Source: Nonomuraea spiralis (GTDB taxonomy: Bacteria > Actinomycetota > Actinomycetes > Streptosporangiales > Streptosporangiaceae). Taken from it: a stretch of DNA of 64,000 bases. The stretch covers positions 496,001-560,000 of the forward strand of contig NZ_BMRC01000004.1 in assembly GCF_014648435.1 (NCBI RefSeq), written 5' to 3'. A model generated the notes under the pieces. It was given only the letters and a program-made list of their open reading frames with translations. It made no database searches and had not been told where the DNA came from. The number at the start of each line of letters is the position of its first letter. Positions within the stretch are counted from its first letter, which is position 1. Positions 41,096 to 53,288 of the stretch are shown here, piece by piece. The position numbers were made by a program, and so were the translations under genes.

Positions 41096-42479
41096 TGGCG
41101 TCGAAGCCCTTGAGCGCCTCGGTGTCGTCGGCGCGCTGCGGCTTCAGCCCCTTCCAGTCGTTGCCGATCACCAGCACCAGGTGGTTGGTACGGGCGCCCG
41201 CGACCAGCCTGGGCGTGGCGGCCAGGAGGTCGTTGGTGAGCGTGGGCACCCGCGTCTCGCCGTTGGGGCCGTAGAGCAGCGCGGTCTTCGCCAGGGGTTT
41301 CGTGGCCGAGTCGCCGATCTTGCTGATGTGGTAGCCGCGCTGTTCGAGGAAGGCGGCCACCTGCGTGCCGAGTCCGCCGCGGTAGGTGCCGTTGCGCAGC
41401 TCGATCTGGATCTTCGTCCGGCCCACCTTGGCCTGGCCGCCCTTCACGCCCTGGACGCGCTGGTCCCTGGCCACGATCTGGAACAGCCTGCCCGCCTGCG
41501 GCTGCACCCACTCCACCCGGCCCGGCTGGCTCAGCGAGTAGTGCCAGGGGGTGGTGATGAAGCGGATCTCCCCGGCGTTCAGGCCCTGGAGGCTGGTGGC
41601 GAGGTCCTTCATGACGCCGATCGACAGGTCGTCGTCGACGGTCACCGACTTGGTGCCGGCGTCGAGGAAGCCGAACAACTTGTTCGGGTCGGTGAGCGTG
41701 GCGCCGCTCATCACCTTCTTGAGCATGGAGGCGATGAACATCTGCTGCCGCTGGATGCGCCCGATGTCGGAGCCGTCGCCGAGGCTGTAGCGGGCGCGTA
41801 CGTAGCCGAGCGCCTGCTCGCCGTTGAGCGTCTGCCGCCCGGCGGGCAGGTGGAGCAGGGCCTTCTTGTCGTTGACCGGGCCGGGCAGGCAGACCTCGAC
41901 GCCGCCCACCGCGTTGACCATGCTCTTGAAGCCGGTGAAGTCGACCTTCACGAAGTGGTCGATGCGGATGTGGGTGAGCGCCTCGATCGTCTTCCAGGTG
42001 CAGGCGATGCCGCCAGAGTTGAACGACTCGTTGATCATGCCGAGGTGCGGCTGCTGGCCGGGCAGGCCGCCCGTCGCCCGGCAGGCGGGGAGCTGGACCA
42101 GCGAGTCACGCGGGAAGCTGATCACCATCGCGTTGTCCCGCTTCGACGAGACGTGCGCCAGCATGATCGTGTCGGTGCGCTCGCCCGCGATGCGGTGGCC
42201 GTACCTGGCGTTCTTGCCGTCGCGCTGGTCGGAGCCCACGATCAGGACGTTCATCGCCGAGGTGGCGACCTTGGGCGGCCGCGTCTCGCCGAGGTCCTCT
42301 TTGGTGACCTCGGCGCGCTTGAGGTTGCCGTTGAGTTTGGCGGTGACGCCGACGGCCACGCCGACGACGAGGAGGATGACGGTGACCGCGATCGCGATCG
42401 TCCAGCGCAGCCAGCGCCGTCGGCGCTTGGGGGCGCCGGGGTCGCTGGAGGGGGGAGCGTCGAGAAGCCCGCTGCTCAC
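41073..42479 (-). CDS. LytR-CpsA-Psr family protein with C-terminal LytR domain
   Basis: About 468 residues. A cytoplasmic basic segment (KRRRRWLRW) and one membrane helix (WTIAIAVTVILLVVGVAVGV) precede the LCP domain: MNVLIVGSDQRDGKNARYG, RTDTIMLAHVS, VISFPRDSLVQLP with the conserved Arg and Asp residues, IDHFVKVDFTGFKSMVNAVGGVEVCL and QALGYVRARYSLGDGSDIGRIQRQ. A LytR_C domain (ELRNGTYRGGLGTQVAAFLEQRGYHI) follows. It is the standard enzyme that attaches wall glycopolymers to peptidoglycan. GTG 42479 has GGAG five bases upstream; the ATG at 42512 lacks a site. Confidence 0.93.
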   Translation of the reverse strand: MSSGLLDAPPSSDPGAPKRRRRWLRWTIAIAVTVILLVVGVAVGVTAKLNGNLKRAEVTKEDLGETRPPKVATSAMNVLIVGSDQRDGKNARYGHRIAGERTDTIMLAHVSSKRDNAMVISFPRDSLVQLPACRATGGLPGQQPHLGMINESFNSGGIACTWKTIEALTHIRIDHFVKVDFTGFKSMVNAVGGVEVCLPGPVNDKKALLHLPAGRQTLNGEQALGYVRARYSLGDGSDIGRIQRQQMFIASMLKKVMSGATLTDPNKLFGFLDAGTKSVTVDDDLSIGVMKDLATSLQGLNAGEIRFITTPWHYSLSQPGRVEWVQPQAGRLFQIVARDQRVQGVKGGQAKVGRTKIQIELRNGTYRGGLGTQVAAFLEQRGYHISKIGDSATKPLAKTALLYGPNGETRVPTLTNDLLAATPRLVAGARTNHLVLVIGNDWKGLKPQRADDTEALKGFDATHDTCAT

Positions 42480-42643
42480 GTGACTCCAGAGGGACGGGGG
42501 CCGAGGGGCCACCGCCCCGGGCCAAGAGCCTCGCCGTACAAGTCTCGGCCGTTGAACCTGCCCGAGTGTACTCAGTCCGGGACGAGGATGCGGAGGGACG
42601 GCATTCCCCGTAGGTCAAGGCAGGCCGCGCGGGCCCGGCCGCG

Positions 42644-43303
42644 TCAGCGTTCGCGTGGCGTGACCAGGCCGGACTCGTAGGCGAAGACCACGAGCTGGGC
42701 CCGGTCGCGGGCACGCAGCTTCGTCATCGCCCGGCTCACGTGCGTCTTCGCGGTGGTCGGGCTGATCACCATCAGGGCGGCGATCTCGTCGTTCGACATG
42801 CCGCGGGCCACCAGGGCGGTCACCTCGCGTTCCCGGTTGGTCAGCACGTCCAGGCCCTTGGGGTCGGGTTCGGGGCGGCGGGCGACGTACTCGCCGATCA
42901 GGCGGCGGGTGATGGCGGGGGCCAGCAGGGCGTCGCCGCGGGCGGCCACCCTGACGCCCTGGAGCAGGTCGGCGGGCTCGGTGTCCTTGACCAGGAAGCC
43001 GCTGGCGCCGGCGCGCAGGGCGTCGAAGACGTACTCGTCCAGGCCGTAGTTCGTCAGGATCACCACGTGGACCTCGGCGAGGCGGTCGTCGGCGGCGATC
43101 CGCCGGGTGGCCTCGATGCCGTTCATCACGGGCATCTGCACGTCGACGAGCGCCACGTCCGGGCGGTGCTCCAAGGCCAGGGCGACGGCCTGCTCACCGT
43201 TCGCCGCCTCGGCGACCACCTCGATGTCGTCCTCGGCCTCCAGCAGGGCGCGGAAGCCGCCGCGGATGAGGGCCTGGTCGTCCACCAGCAGTACGCGGAT
43301 CAT
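42644..43303 (-). CDS. NarL/LuxR-type two-component response regulator
   Basis: A 219-residue response regulator. The receiver starts IRVLLVDDQALIRGGFRALLE, with phosphoacceptor Asp in PDVALVDVQMPVMNG and the switch Thr and Lys in VVILTNYG and GFLVKDTEP. The C-terminus is a LuxR helix-turn-helix, LTNREREVTALVARGMSNDEIAALMVISPTTAKTHVSRAMTKL. The ATG overlaps the kinase stop (ATGA). It acts with the upstream histidine kinase; the regulon is unknown. Confidence 0.96.
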   Translation of the reverse strand: MIRVLLVDDQALIRGGFRALLEAEDDIEVVAEAANGEQAVALALEHRPDVALVDVQMPVMNGIEATRRIAADDRLAEVHVVILTNYGLDEYVFDALRAGASGFLVKDTEPADLLQGVRVAARGDALLAPAITRRLIGEYVARRPEPDPKGLDVLTNREREVTALVARGMSNDEIAALMVISPTTAKTHVSRAMTKLRARDRAQLVVFAYESGLVTPRER

Positions 43304-44439
43304 CCGGCCTCCCGCAGCGGCAGCTCGGCGCGTACGGTGAACCCGCCCTCGGGACGCGGGCCGGTGCGCAGCCGCCCGCCGAGCGCCGTGACCCGTTCGC
43401 GCATGCCCAGCAGGCCCACGCCGGGGTCGGCCGGGCCGCCGTCCGTGTCGCCGTCGTCGTCCACCTGCACGATCAGCTCCTCCTTGCCGTAGTCGACGCG
43501 TACCGAGGCGGTGGCCGGCCCGGCGTGCTTGGAGACGTTGGTCAGCGCCTCCTGGACGATCCGGTAGGCCGCCCGGTCGACCTCGGCCGGCAGGTCGCGG
43601 CGGTCGCCGGTGACCGTCACCGTGGCCGGGACGCCGGTCGAGCGGGCCCGTTCGACCAGGTCGGGAAGCCGGTCCAGGCCGGTGGCCGGCCGCTCGCCGT
43701 CGGCCTCGCGCAGCACCTCCAGCGTGGCGCGCAGCTCGCGCATCGCCTCGCCGCTGGCCTCCTGGATGGCCAGCAGCGCCGCCGGCACCTCCTCGCCGCG
43801 CTTGCGCGCGAGGTGCACCGCCACGCCCGCCTGCACCTTGATGACCGAGATGGTGTGGGTGAGCGAGTCGTGCAGCTCCCTGGCGATGCGCAGCCGCTCC
43901 TCGCCGGCGCGGCGCAGCGCCGCCTCCTCGCGGGTGCGCTCGGCCTCGGCGGCCCGCCGTTCGACCTGCACGAGGTACGCCTGCCGATGCCTGGTCACGG
44001 TCGCCGTCACCCCGGCGGCCAGGAACCAGCCGAGCAGCAGCGTCGTCTTCTGCACGATCTCCTGCGGCGACTGCCCGGCGGGGGCGGCGGCCAGGTTGGC
44101 CGCGAGGGTGGCACCCAGGAACACCGCGCCCGCCACCGCCGCGAGCGCCCGGTGCCCGGCCCTGACCGTGCCGAACACCGTCACCATTACGGGGAAGGCG
44201 GCCGGCGGTCCGGGCAGGGCGTGCACGGCGTAGACCAGCATGCAGAGCGTGGCGGCCAGCAGCGCCGGCACCGGCGCCCGCCGCCAGGCGACGAGCGCGA
44301 GCGACCCGGCCAGCACGGCCGCGTAGTCCACGGCGGACGCCCCGGGCGTGGTCAGCGCGGTCGCCGTCAGCAGTACGGCCACCACCGCCGCCAGCGCCAC
44401 GTCCATGGCGGCCGGACGCCACCGGTGCTCCAAGGTCAT
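43300..44439 (-). CDS. NarL-partner sensor histidine kinase
   Basis: A 379-residue kinase of the HisKA_3 group. Four to six hydrophobic segments lie in the first 150 residues with hardly any extracytoplasmic loop, so it probably senses a membrane signal. The dimerisation/phosphoacceptor motif is ERLRIARELHDSLTHTISVI with His, and the ATPase domain has RIVQEALTNVSKHA (N box), VDDDGDTDGG (G1) and GVGLLGMRERVTALGGRL (G2). ATG 44439 is chosen by the start of the first hydrophobic region; four-base overlap with the response regulator gene indicates coupling. Confidence 0.94.
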   Translation of the reverse strand: MTLEHRWRPAAMDVALAAVVAVLLTATALTTPGASAVDYAAVLAGSLALVAWRRAPVPALLAATLCMLVYAVHALPGPPAAFPVMVTVFGTVRAGHRALAAVAGAVFLGATLAANLAAAPAGQSPQEIVQKTTLLLGWFLAAGVTATVTRHRQAYLVQVERRAAEAERTREEAALRRAGEERLRIARELHDSLTHTISVIKVQAGVAVHLARKRGEEVPAALLAIQEASGEAMRELRATLEVLREADGERPATGLDRLPDLVERARSTGVPATVTVTGDRRDLPAEVDRAAYRIVQEALTNVSKHAGPATASVRVDYGKEELIVQVDDDGDTDGGPADPGVGLLGMRERVTALGGRLRTGPRPEGGFTVRAELPLREAG

Positions 44440-44595
44440 GCCAGCACAGTAGAGCGTGAAGTGCCAGTAATCCTCCCCATCTGGGCTGAATCGGGCACTA
44501 CTCCCGCCGTCGTACGCGGCCCGTCCCTGCGTCCCGTGCCGTAGCCGCACAAGTCACCCGGAGCAGGACGACTCCGGCACGCCCTGTGGCACACC

Positions 44596-45645
44596 ATGAC
44601 GGCCATGGACACGACAGTGAAGACCGGTGGGCAGTTCCGCTACGTCACCCCCGTCCGGCCGCAGGACGCGACGGGCCGGGTGGCCCAGGTCTACGCGTGC
44701 CTGGCCGACGACTTCGGCATGGCCCGCATGGCGGTCTTCCTGACGTTGTCGCCCGCGCCCGCCGTACTGGCCGGGACCTGGGCGTTGTTGCGGGAGTCGC
44801 TGCTGGCCGGGCAGGGGTCGAGGACGGGCCGGGAGGTCGTGGCGCTGGGGGTGTCGCTGGCCAACCGGTGCCCGTTCTGCGTGGCCGCGCACACGACGCT
44901 GCTGCACGCCACCGGCGACCACAGGCTGGCCGAGACGGTCGCGGCGGGTGGTGTCCCGGAGGATCCCGGGCACGCGGCGCTGCTGCGGTGGGCCCAGGAC
45001 CGGCGGGCGCCCGCGCCCTTCCCCGCCGCGCACGCTCCCGCGTACGTCGGGACCGCGCTCACCTTCCACTTCGTCAACCGCGTCGCCTCGGCCCTGCTGA
45101 CCGAGAACCTGCTGCCGGGAAACCTGCAGAAGTCGCGCCTGGTGCGCAGCGTGGGCGGCCGGGCGATGTCGCGGACGGTACGCAGGGAACTGCCGCCCGG
45201 CGCCGGCCTGGACGTGCTCGACGGCCTGCCCGCCACGGCCGAGCCCGCCTGGGCGGCCGGCACGCCCGTCGGCACGGCCTACGCCACGCTCACGGCCGTC
45301 GCGGGGGCGGGCGGCGAGCTGCTGGGGGAGGCGGCGCGGACGGCCGTCACCGAGGCGGTCGCGGGCTGGGACGGCGCGCATCCGCCGATGGGCGGCGACT
45401 GGGTGTCCGGCCCGCTGGCCGACGTGCCTGTGGCGGAACGGCCGGGGGCCAGGCTCGCCCTGCTCACCGCGCTGGCGCCGTACCGGATCACCGACGCGGA
45501 CGTCGCGGCGTGGCGCGGGGCCGCCACGACGGACGAGGACCTGGTACGGCTCGTCGCCTTCGGTGCCGCGACGGCCATGCGACACGTGGAGTCCCAGATC
45601 GCGGGGGAGGGCGTCCGAGCAGCCGGAGTGACGGGACGGGGCTGA
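44596..45645 (+). CDS. AhpD-like carboxymuconolactone decarboxylase family protein
   Basis: A 349-residue all-helical protein. The first 120 residues hold the CMD/AhpD core with CPFCVAAHTTLLH, the C-x-x-C-x3-H motif used by AhpD for peroxide reduction. A second, weaker helical repeat (about 210-349, LLTALAPYRITDADVAA) resembles a duplicated core without cysteines. So it may be an alkylhydroperoxidase-type antioxidant with an internally duplicated fold, or a member with other chemistry. No signal peptide. It is convergent with the MSMEG_6728 gene, two bases apart. Confidence 0.83.
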   Translation: MTAMDTTVKTGGQFRYVTPVRPQDATGRVAQVYACLADDFGMARMAVFLTLSPAPAVLAGTWALLRESLLAGQGSRTGREVVALGVSLANRCPFCVAAHTTLLHATGDHRLAETVAAGGVPEDPGHAALLRWAQDRRAPAPFPAAHAPAYVGTALTFHFVNRVASALLTENLLPGNLQKSRLVRSVGGRAMSRTVRRELPPGAGLDVLDGLPATAEPAWAAGTPVGTAYATLTAVAGAGGELLGEAARTAVTEAVAGWDGAHPPMGGDWVSGPLADVPVAERPGARLALLTALAPYRITDADVAAWRGAATTDEDLVRLVAFGAATAMRHVESQIAGEGVRAAGVTGRG

Positions 45646-45647
45646 GG

Positions 45648-46130
45648 TCAGGCGGGCAGGCAGGCGGGCGGGCGGCCCGAGGGGGGCCAGACGTACTCCA
45701 GGTCGTCCGGCTCGTCGCCGAACAGCGGGCGGTAGTGGGCGGGGTCCTTGCGCAGGAGGGCGGAGCGGTGGCTGCGGTGGAAGTCCTCGTCGCCGAGCCA
45801 GGGCGGCAGCTCACCGGCCGCCGCCAGCTCGTGCTGGGTGCGGACGACGGGCGTGCCGCAGGTGTGGCCCAGCTCGGCGGACATCGTGGCCGCGCAGGTG
45901 TCGGCCCGGCCGGTCGAGCACCAGTGGGCGCACACGTCGAGGCCGTAGCGGACGAGGGCCTCCTCGTAGCCGGCCCACATCTTGACCACGGGGTGGTGGC
46001 GCCAGCCGTAGCCGGGGACGGTCAGGGCACGCAGGATCTGCAGGGCCTCGACCCGCTGCTTGCCCAGCCGCAGGGGGTCGAGCACTCCGGCACTGGCCTC
46101 GAAATCCGGATATGGAAGAAAAGTTTGCAT
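45648..46130 (-). CDS. MSMEG_6728-family protein (pyrimidine dimer glycosylase-like)
   Basis: A 160-residue protein: MQTFLPYPDFEASAGVLDPLRLGKQRVEALQILRAL, then GYGWRHHPVVKMWAGYEEALVRYGLDVCAHW and DFHRSHRSALLRKDPAHYRPLF in pattern. I recognise the actinobacterial MSMEG_6728-type family, whose His/Arg layout recalls the T4 endonuclease V-like DNA glycosylases. The RLGKQRVEA and HRSHRSALLRKDP segments are the most conserved. A DNA repair role is inferred from the fold similarity, not proved. ATG 46130 follows GGGGGATGG. Confidence 0.8.
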   Translation of the reverse strand: MQTFLPYPDFEASAGVLDPLRLGKQRVEALQILRALTVPGYGWRHHPVVKMWAGYEEALVRYGLDVCAHWCSTGRADTCAATMSAELGHTCGTPVVRTQHELAAAGELPPWLGDEDFHRSHRSALLRKDPAHYRPLFGDEPDDLEYVWPPSGRPPACLPA

Positions 46131-46216
46131 CCATCCCCCCGCTGACCTGCTCTTTCTCGCCCGCCATCCCGCGCGATCGTATAGACCGCACGCCCGGCGG
46201 CGCGCACAATCGGCCC

Positions 46217-48496
46217 ATGGGCTATGTCGGCGCACGGACGCCTCGCAGGGAAGACGCCAGACTGCTGACCGGAAAGGGGAGGTACGTCGGCAACGTACGT
46301 CTGCCGGGCATGGCGTACGCGGTGGTGGTGCGCAGCCCCGTCGCCCACGGCCGGCTCCTGGGCTGCGACGCCAAGGCGGCCTGGACGGTCGAGGGCGTGC
46401 TCGACGTCATCACCCCCGCCGACGCGGCCGACCTCGTGCTGCCCTGCGTCAGCCTCGCGCCCGGCCAGCGACTCCTGTCCTACCGGGTGCTCGACGACAC
46501 GATCAGGTACGCCGGTCAGCCGATCGCCGTCGTCGTGGCCGAGACCCCCGCCGCCGCGCAGGACGCAGCCGGCCTGCTGGACCTGGAGCTCGACCAGTTC
46601 CCCGCGACGGTCGGCGCGGAACGCGCCCTTGAGGCGGACGCCCCGCTGCTGTACCCCGACTGGGGCACGAACCTGGTCACCGACTTCCCGCTCGGCGACG
46701 CCGACTGCGCGGACTTCGTCGAGGCCGCCGAGCACGTCGTCGAGATGACGTTCAGGATGGGCCGGATCTCGCCGCATCCCATCGAGCCGCGCGGCGTCGT
46801 GGCCGCCTACGCCGACGACGAGCTGACCGTGCACATCTCCTCGCAGGCCCCGCACCACGTGCGCGAGCACCTGGCGGACGCGTTCGGGCTCACCCACGAC
46901 CAGGTACGCGTGATCAGCCGCGACACCGGCGGCGGGTTCGGCGGCAAGGAGCACGTCTATCCCGACGAGGCGCTGGTCTGCCTGGCCGCGATGCGCTTGG
47001 GCCGCCCGGTGAGCTGGACCGAGTCGCCCGGCGACCGGCTGTCGGCGACGCTGCCCGCGCGGGCCGCCGTCCACCGGGCCAGGCTGGCGCTCGACGGCGA
47101 CGGCCGGTTCGTCGCGCTGTACGCCGACATCCTCGGCGACCTCGGCGCCCACCCGTCGAACGTGGGCATCTCGCCCTTCGCGGTCTCGGGCACCCTGTTG
47201 CCGGGGCCGTACCGGTTCGAGCGGGTCGGCGTACGGGTGCGTGGCGTGGTCACCAACACCACCCCGACCGGCTCCTACCGCGGCTTCGGCCAGCCGGAGT
47301 GCACCTGGACCAGGGAGCGCCTGATCGACGAGGCGGCCCGGCGGCTCGGTCTCGACCCGGTCGAGCTGCGGCTGCGCAACATGCTGGAGCCGGACGAGCT
47401 GCCGTACCCGAACCGGGTGTACCAGCCCTACGACTCCGGCGACTACCCGCGGGCCCTGCGCACCCTGCGCGACCTGGTCACGCCCGTGACCGGCGTGGAC
47501 GACGGGCGCCGGCGCGGCATCGGCTACTCCTGCCACGTCGAGACCACCGGCCTGGGCCCGTCCATGGACCTGAAGGCGACCGGTATCCAGGCGGGCGGGT
47601 ACGAGACGGCGGTGTTGCGGATGGAGCAGGACGCTTCGGTCGTGGTGTCGTCCGGGGTGGTCGCGATCGGGCAGGGCATCGAGACCGCGCTGGCCCAGAT
47701 CGCGGCCGACCGGGTGGGGGTGCCGATCGAGCGGGTGCGGGTGGTGCTGGGGGACACGGCGGCGACGCCGTACTCGTCGATCGGGTCGATCGCCAGCCGT
47801 TCGCTCGCGGTCGGCGGCGGGGCGCTCGTCCGGGCCGCCGCCCGGCTGCGGGACAAGCTGCTGGCCATCGCCGCCCACCGGCTGGAGGCGGCGCCCGGCG
47901 ACCTGGAGATCGCCGAGGAGTCCGTACGGGTGAAGGGCGACCCGCGGGCGTCGGTGCCGCTGCGCGAGCTGGCCACCTCCGCCTGGCGGGCCTGGGACCT
48001 GCCGGAAGGCGTCACGCCCGGCCTGGAGGAGCGGGTCAGCTACGACCCCTCCGCCTACACCTTCGCCTACGGCGCGCACGCCGCCGCCGTCGCGGTCGAT
48101 CCCGAGACCGGCGCGGTCGAGGTCGAGCGTTACTGGGTGGTCAACGACGCCGGGACGCTGGTCAACCCGTCCCTGGTCGAGGACCAGATCCGCGGCGGGG
48201 TCGCGCAGAGCATCGGCATGGCGCTGACCGAGGAGATCGTCCACACCGACGAGGGGCAGCCGCTCGCCGAATACTTCCTGCCGACCACGCGCGAGGTGCC
48301 CGACATCGAGATCGTGTTGCTGGAGACGCCCTCGCCGGTCACCCCCGGCGGCATGAAGGGCGTGGGCGAGGCCGGTACGATCGGCCCGCCCGCCGCCATC
48401 GGAAACGCGGTCGCCGCGGCCGTGCCGGAGCTGGCCGGACGCCTCACCGACGTGCCGCTGACCCCCGAGGTCGTGTGGAGGTGTCGATACCCCTGA
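46217..48496 (+). CDS. Xanthine dehydrogenase family molybdopterin-binding subunit (orphan)
   Basis: A 759-residue large subunit of the molybdenum hydroxylase family (CO dehydrogenase/xanthine dehydrogenase/aldehyde oxidase). GYVGARTPRREDARLLTGKGRYVGNV opens it; the MCD-binding motifs DTGGGFGGKEHVYPDE, GSYRGFGQPEC and ASRSLAVGGGALV-type follow, and GMKGVGEAGTIGPPAAIGNAV has the catalytic Glu. The VAYRCSFR loop of true CO dehydrogenase is absent, so an aldehyde or purine substrate is more likely. The FAD and 2Fe-2S subunits usually encoded next to it are not here. The start is ATG 46217; nine bases of open frame upstream do not align. Confidence 0.92.
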   Translation: MGYVGARTPRREDARLLTGKGRYVGNVRLPGMAYAVVVRSPVAHGRLLGCDAKAAWTVEGVLDVITPADAADLVLPCVSLAPGQRLLSYRVLDDTIRYAGQPIAVVVAETPAAAQDAAGLLDLELDQFPATVGAERALEADAPLLYPDWGTNLVTDFPLGDADCADFVEAAEHVVEMTFRMGRISPHPIEPRGVVAAYADDELTVHISSQAPHHVREHLADAFGLTHDQVRVISRDTGGGFGGKEHVYPDEALVCLAAMRLGRPVSWTESPGDRLSATLPARAAVHRARLALDGDGRFVALYADILGDLGAHPSNVGISPFAVSGTLLPGPYRFERVGVRVRGVVTNTTPTGSYRGFGQPECTWTRERLIDEAARRLGLDPVELRLRNMLEPDELPYPNRVYQPYDSGDYPRALRTLRDLVTPVTGVDDGRRRGIGYSCHVETTGLGPSMDLKATGIQAGGYETAVLRMEQDASVVVSSGVVAIGQGIETALAQIAADRVGVPIERVRVVLGDTAATPYSSIGSIASRSLAVGGGALVRAAARLRDKLLAIAAHRLEAAPGDLEIAEESVRVKGDPRASVPLRELATSAWRAWDLPEGVTPGLEERVSYDPSAYTFAYGAHAAAVAVDPETGAVEVERYWVVNDAGTLVNPSLVEDQIRGGVAQSIGMALTEEIVHTDEGQPLAEYFLPTTREVPDIEIVLLETPSPVTPGGMKGVGEAGTIGPPAAIGNAVAAAVPELAGRLTDVPLTPEVVWRCRYP

Positions 48497-48539
48497 CCAG
48501 GGCACGAGGAGCCTGAAGGTTCGGATCGGGGGACGAATC

Positions 48540-49241
48540 ATGGAATATCGCGCACTCCTGGCCTCCATCGGCCGCATGACGGGCCTGGGGGCCGGCCCGG
48601 CCAGAGCGGCGGCCGAGGCCACACTGACCACGCTCGCCCGTACGCTCGACGAAGAGGACCGGCGTGAGCTCATCGAGGCCCTGCCGCCCGAGCTGACCGA
48701 CGACTTCCCCATGGACCATCCGCGCAACGACGGCACCGAGGAGGGGTTCGTCCGCCAGGCCGCGCTGCTCGGCCGCCGCCCGCCGGAACAGGCCAGGCTG
48801 AGGGCCCAGGCCGTGCTGGCCGCCGTCGCCGAGCAGGACCCCGAACTGATCGCCCGGCTGCACATCCCGGAGCAGGTGCGCCCCTTGTTCGAGCCGCCGG
48901 GCAGCGGCGGCGGCATCACCGGCCCCAAGGGCCACACCGCGCCGCTCACCGACGACGAGATCGCCTCGGCGCTGGCCACCCTCCCGCTGTGGACCGGCGA
49001 CCGCTCGGCCCTGCGCCGCGAGATCGCCCTGCCGCGCGAGAACCTGCGTGCCGTACGCCGCGCGCTCGACCGGCTCAAGGCCACCTTCGGCCGGCAGCCC
49101 CACCTCCAGGACACCGCCGACGGCCTGGCCATCGTGGTCAGGACGGTCTCCGTGAACGCGGTGACGGCCCTCGACGTGGAGCTGGCCCGGCGGGTGGACG
49201 ACCTCATCGAGGAGGTGGGCGCCGGCATCGGCCGCCCCTAG
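48540..49241 (+). CDS. DUF2267 domain fused to a degenerate pterin-4a-carbinolamine dehydratase domain
   Basis: A 233-residue two-domain protein. Residues 1-125 match DUF2267 (ARAAAEATLTTLARTLDEEDRRELIEALPPEL pattern, and a second repeat). From PLTDDEIASALATLPLWTGDRSALRREI to LDVELARRVDDLI is the pterin-4a-carbinolamine dehydratase fold. In active enzymes this has GHHPD and THD segments with three His; here they read GRQPH and TVS, so the catalytic histidines are missing. The result is probably a non-catalytic binding protein. It follows the molybdenum hydroxylase by 44 bases; co-transcription is possible. Confidence 0.8.
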   Translation: MEYRALLASIGRMTGLGAGPARAAAEATLTTLARTLDEEDRRELIEALPPELTDDFPMDHPRNDGTEEGFVRQAALLGRRPPEQARLRAQAVLAAVAEQDPELIARLHIPEQVRPLFEPPGSGGGITGPKGHTAPLTDDEIASALATLPLWTGDRSALRREIALPRENLRAVRRALDRLKATFGRQPHLQDTADGLAIVVRTVSVNAVTALDVELARRVDDLIEEVGAGIGRP

Positions 49242-49430
49242 TCGTTCGCCTGCTGACCTGGGCAGACAGGTCGGACGGGAAAGAAAGCCGGGATTTCTCG
49301 GGAAACCTTCGACCCGGACGGCCCTTTCGTGCGTACACGTTTCGACAGCCGCATGTCCGTCAACTCGGAGGCAGGTCTCGTGTTGATTGAAACGAGCGTT
49401 CGATGCCGCCCTTCCCACGAAGGAGAGGCC

Positions 49431-49898
49431 ATGTCCAGGCTGCGGTCGGCCCGGCGGAGCCGGATGCAGTACGTATGGCCGCTGCGCGCGGAGGCCAGGA
49501 CCGTCGGCCACGCGCGGTCGATCATCCGGGAGGAGCTGTCCGGGCTCGACCTCCACGACGACGTCGTGGACGACGCCGTGCTCATGGTGAGCGAACTGGT
49601 CACCAACGCGTTCATGTACGGCGAGGGCCCCTATGAGCTGCTCCTCCACGTGGACGCCAAGGAGGTCATGTGCGTCGTCGTGGACGCCGGGCCGCCCCTG
49701 CCCGCTCCCTCGCCCCCCGACCCGATCGCCGAGCACGGACGGGGCCTGCGCATCGTGGCCAGGCTCTCCGACGGCTTCTACGGCTGCCATCCCCAGCGCT
49801 ATCTCACCCACCCCGACCTGGTCGGCAAGGCCACCTGGTTCGCGCTGCCGCGCCGCGGCCGGCCCGGCAACGTCGTCCCGATCAGGGCGGGCACGTGA
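49431..49898 (+). CDS. Anti-sigma-type serine kinase (RsbW-like HATPase)
   Basis: A 155-residue GHKL ATPase of the HATPase_c_2 group, as in RsbW or PrsW-like anti-sigma regulatory factors. VDDAVLMVSELVTNAFMYGEGPYELLL is the N box, VVVDAGPPLP the G1 box, and EHGRGLRIVARLSDGF the G2 box. No separate sensing domain. These proteins phosphorylate anti-sigma antagonists or bind sigma factors. ATG 49431 has AAGGAGAGG six bases upstream; the frame is open further upstream. It has no sigma-factor gene beside it. Confidence 0.87.
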   Translation: MSRLRSARRSRMQYVWPLRAEARTVGHARSIIREELSGLDLHDDVVDDAVLMVSELVTNAFMYGEGPYELLLHVDAKEVMCVVVDAGPPLPAPSPPDPIAEHGRGLRIVARLSDGFYGCHPQRYLTHPDLVGKATWFALPRRGRPGNVVPIRAGT

Positions 49899-49973
49899 CG
49901 CGGGTTCCAGTCTCCTTCAAGTCGGCCCGACCATACTGGTGTTGATCAGGACGAAGCCGATGAGTGGATCAAC

Positions 49974-53237
<3,264 letters not shown>

Positions 53238-53288
53238 CAAGGGCCGCCTGATCGACTTGTGCGCCGGCCGACAGGAGGGAGATCGGGG

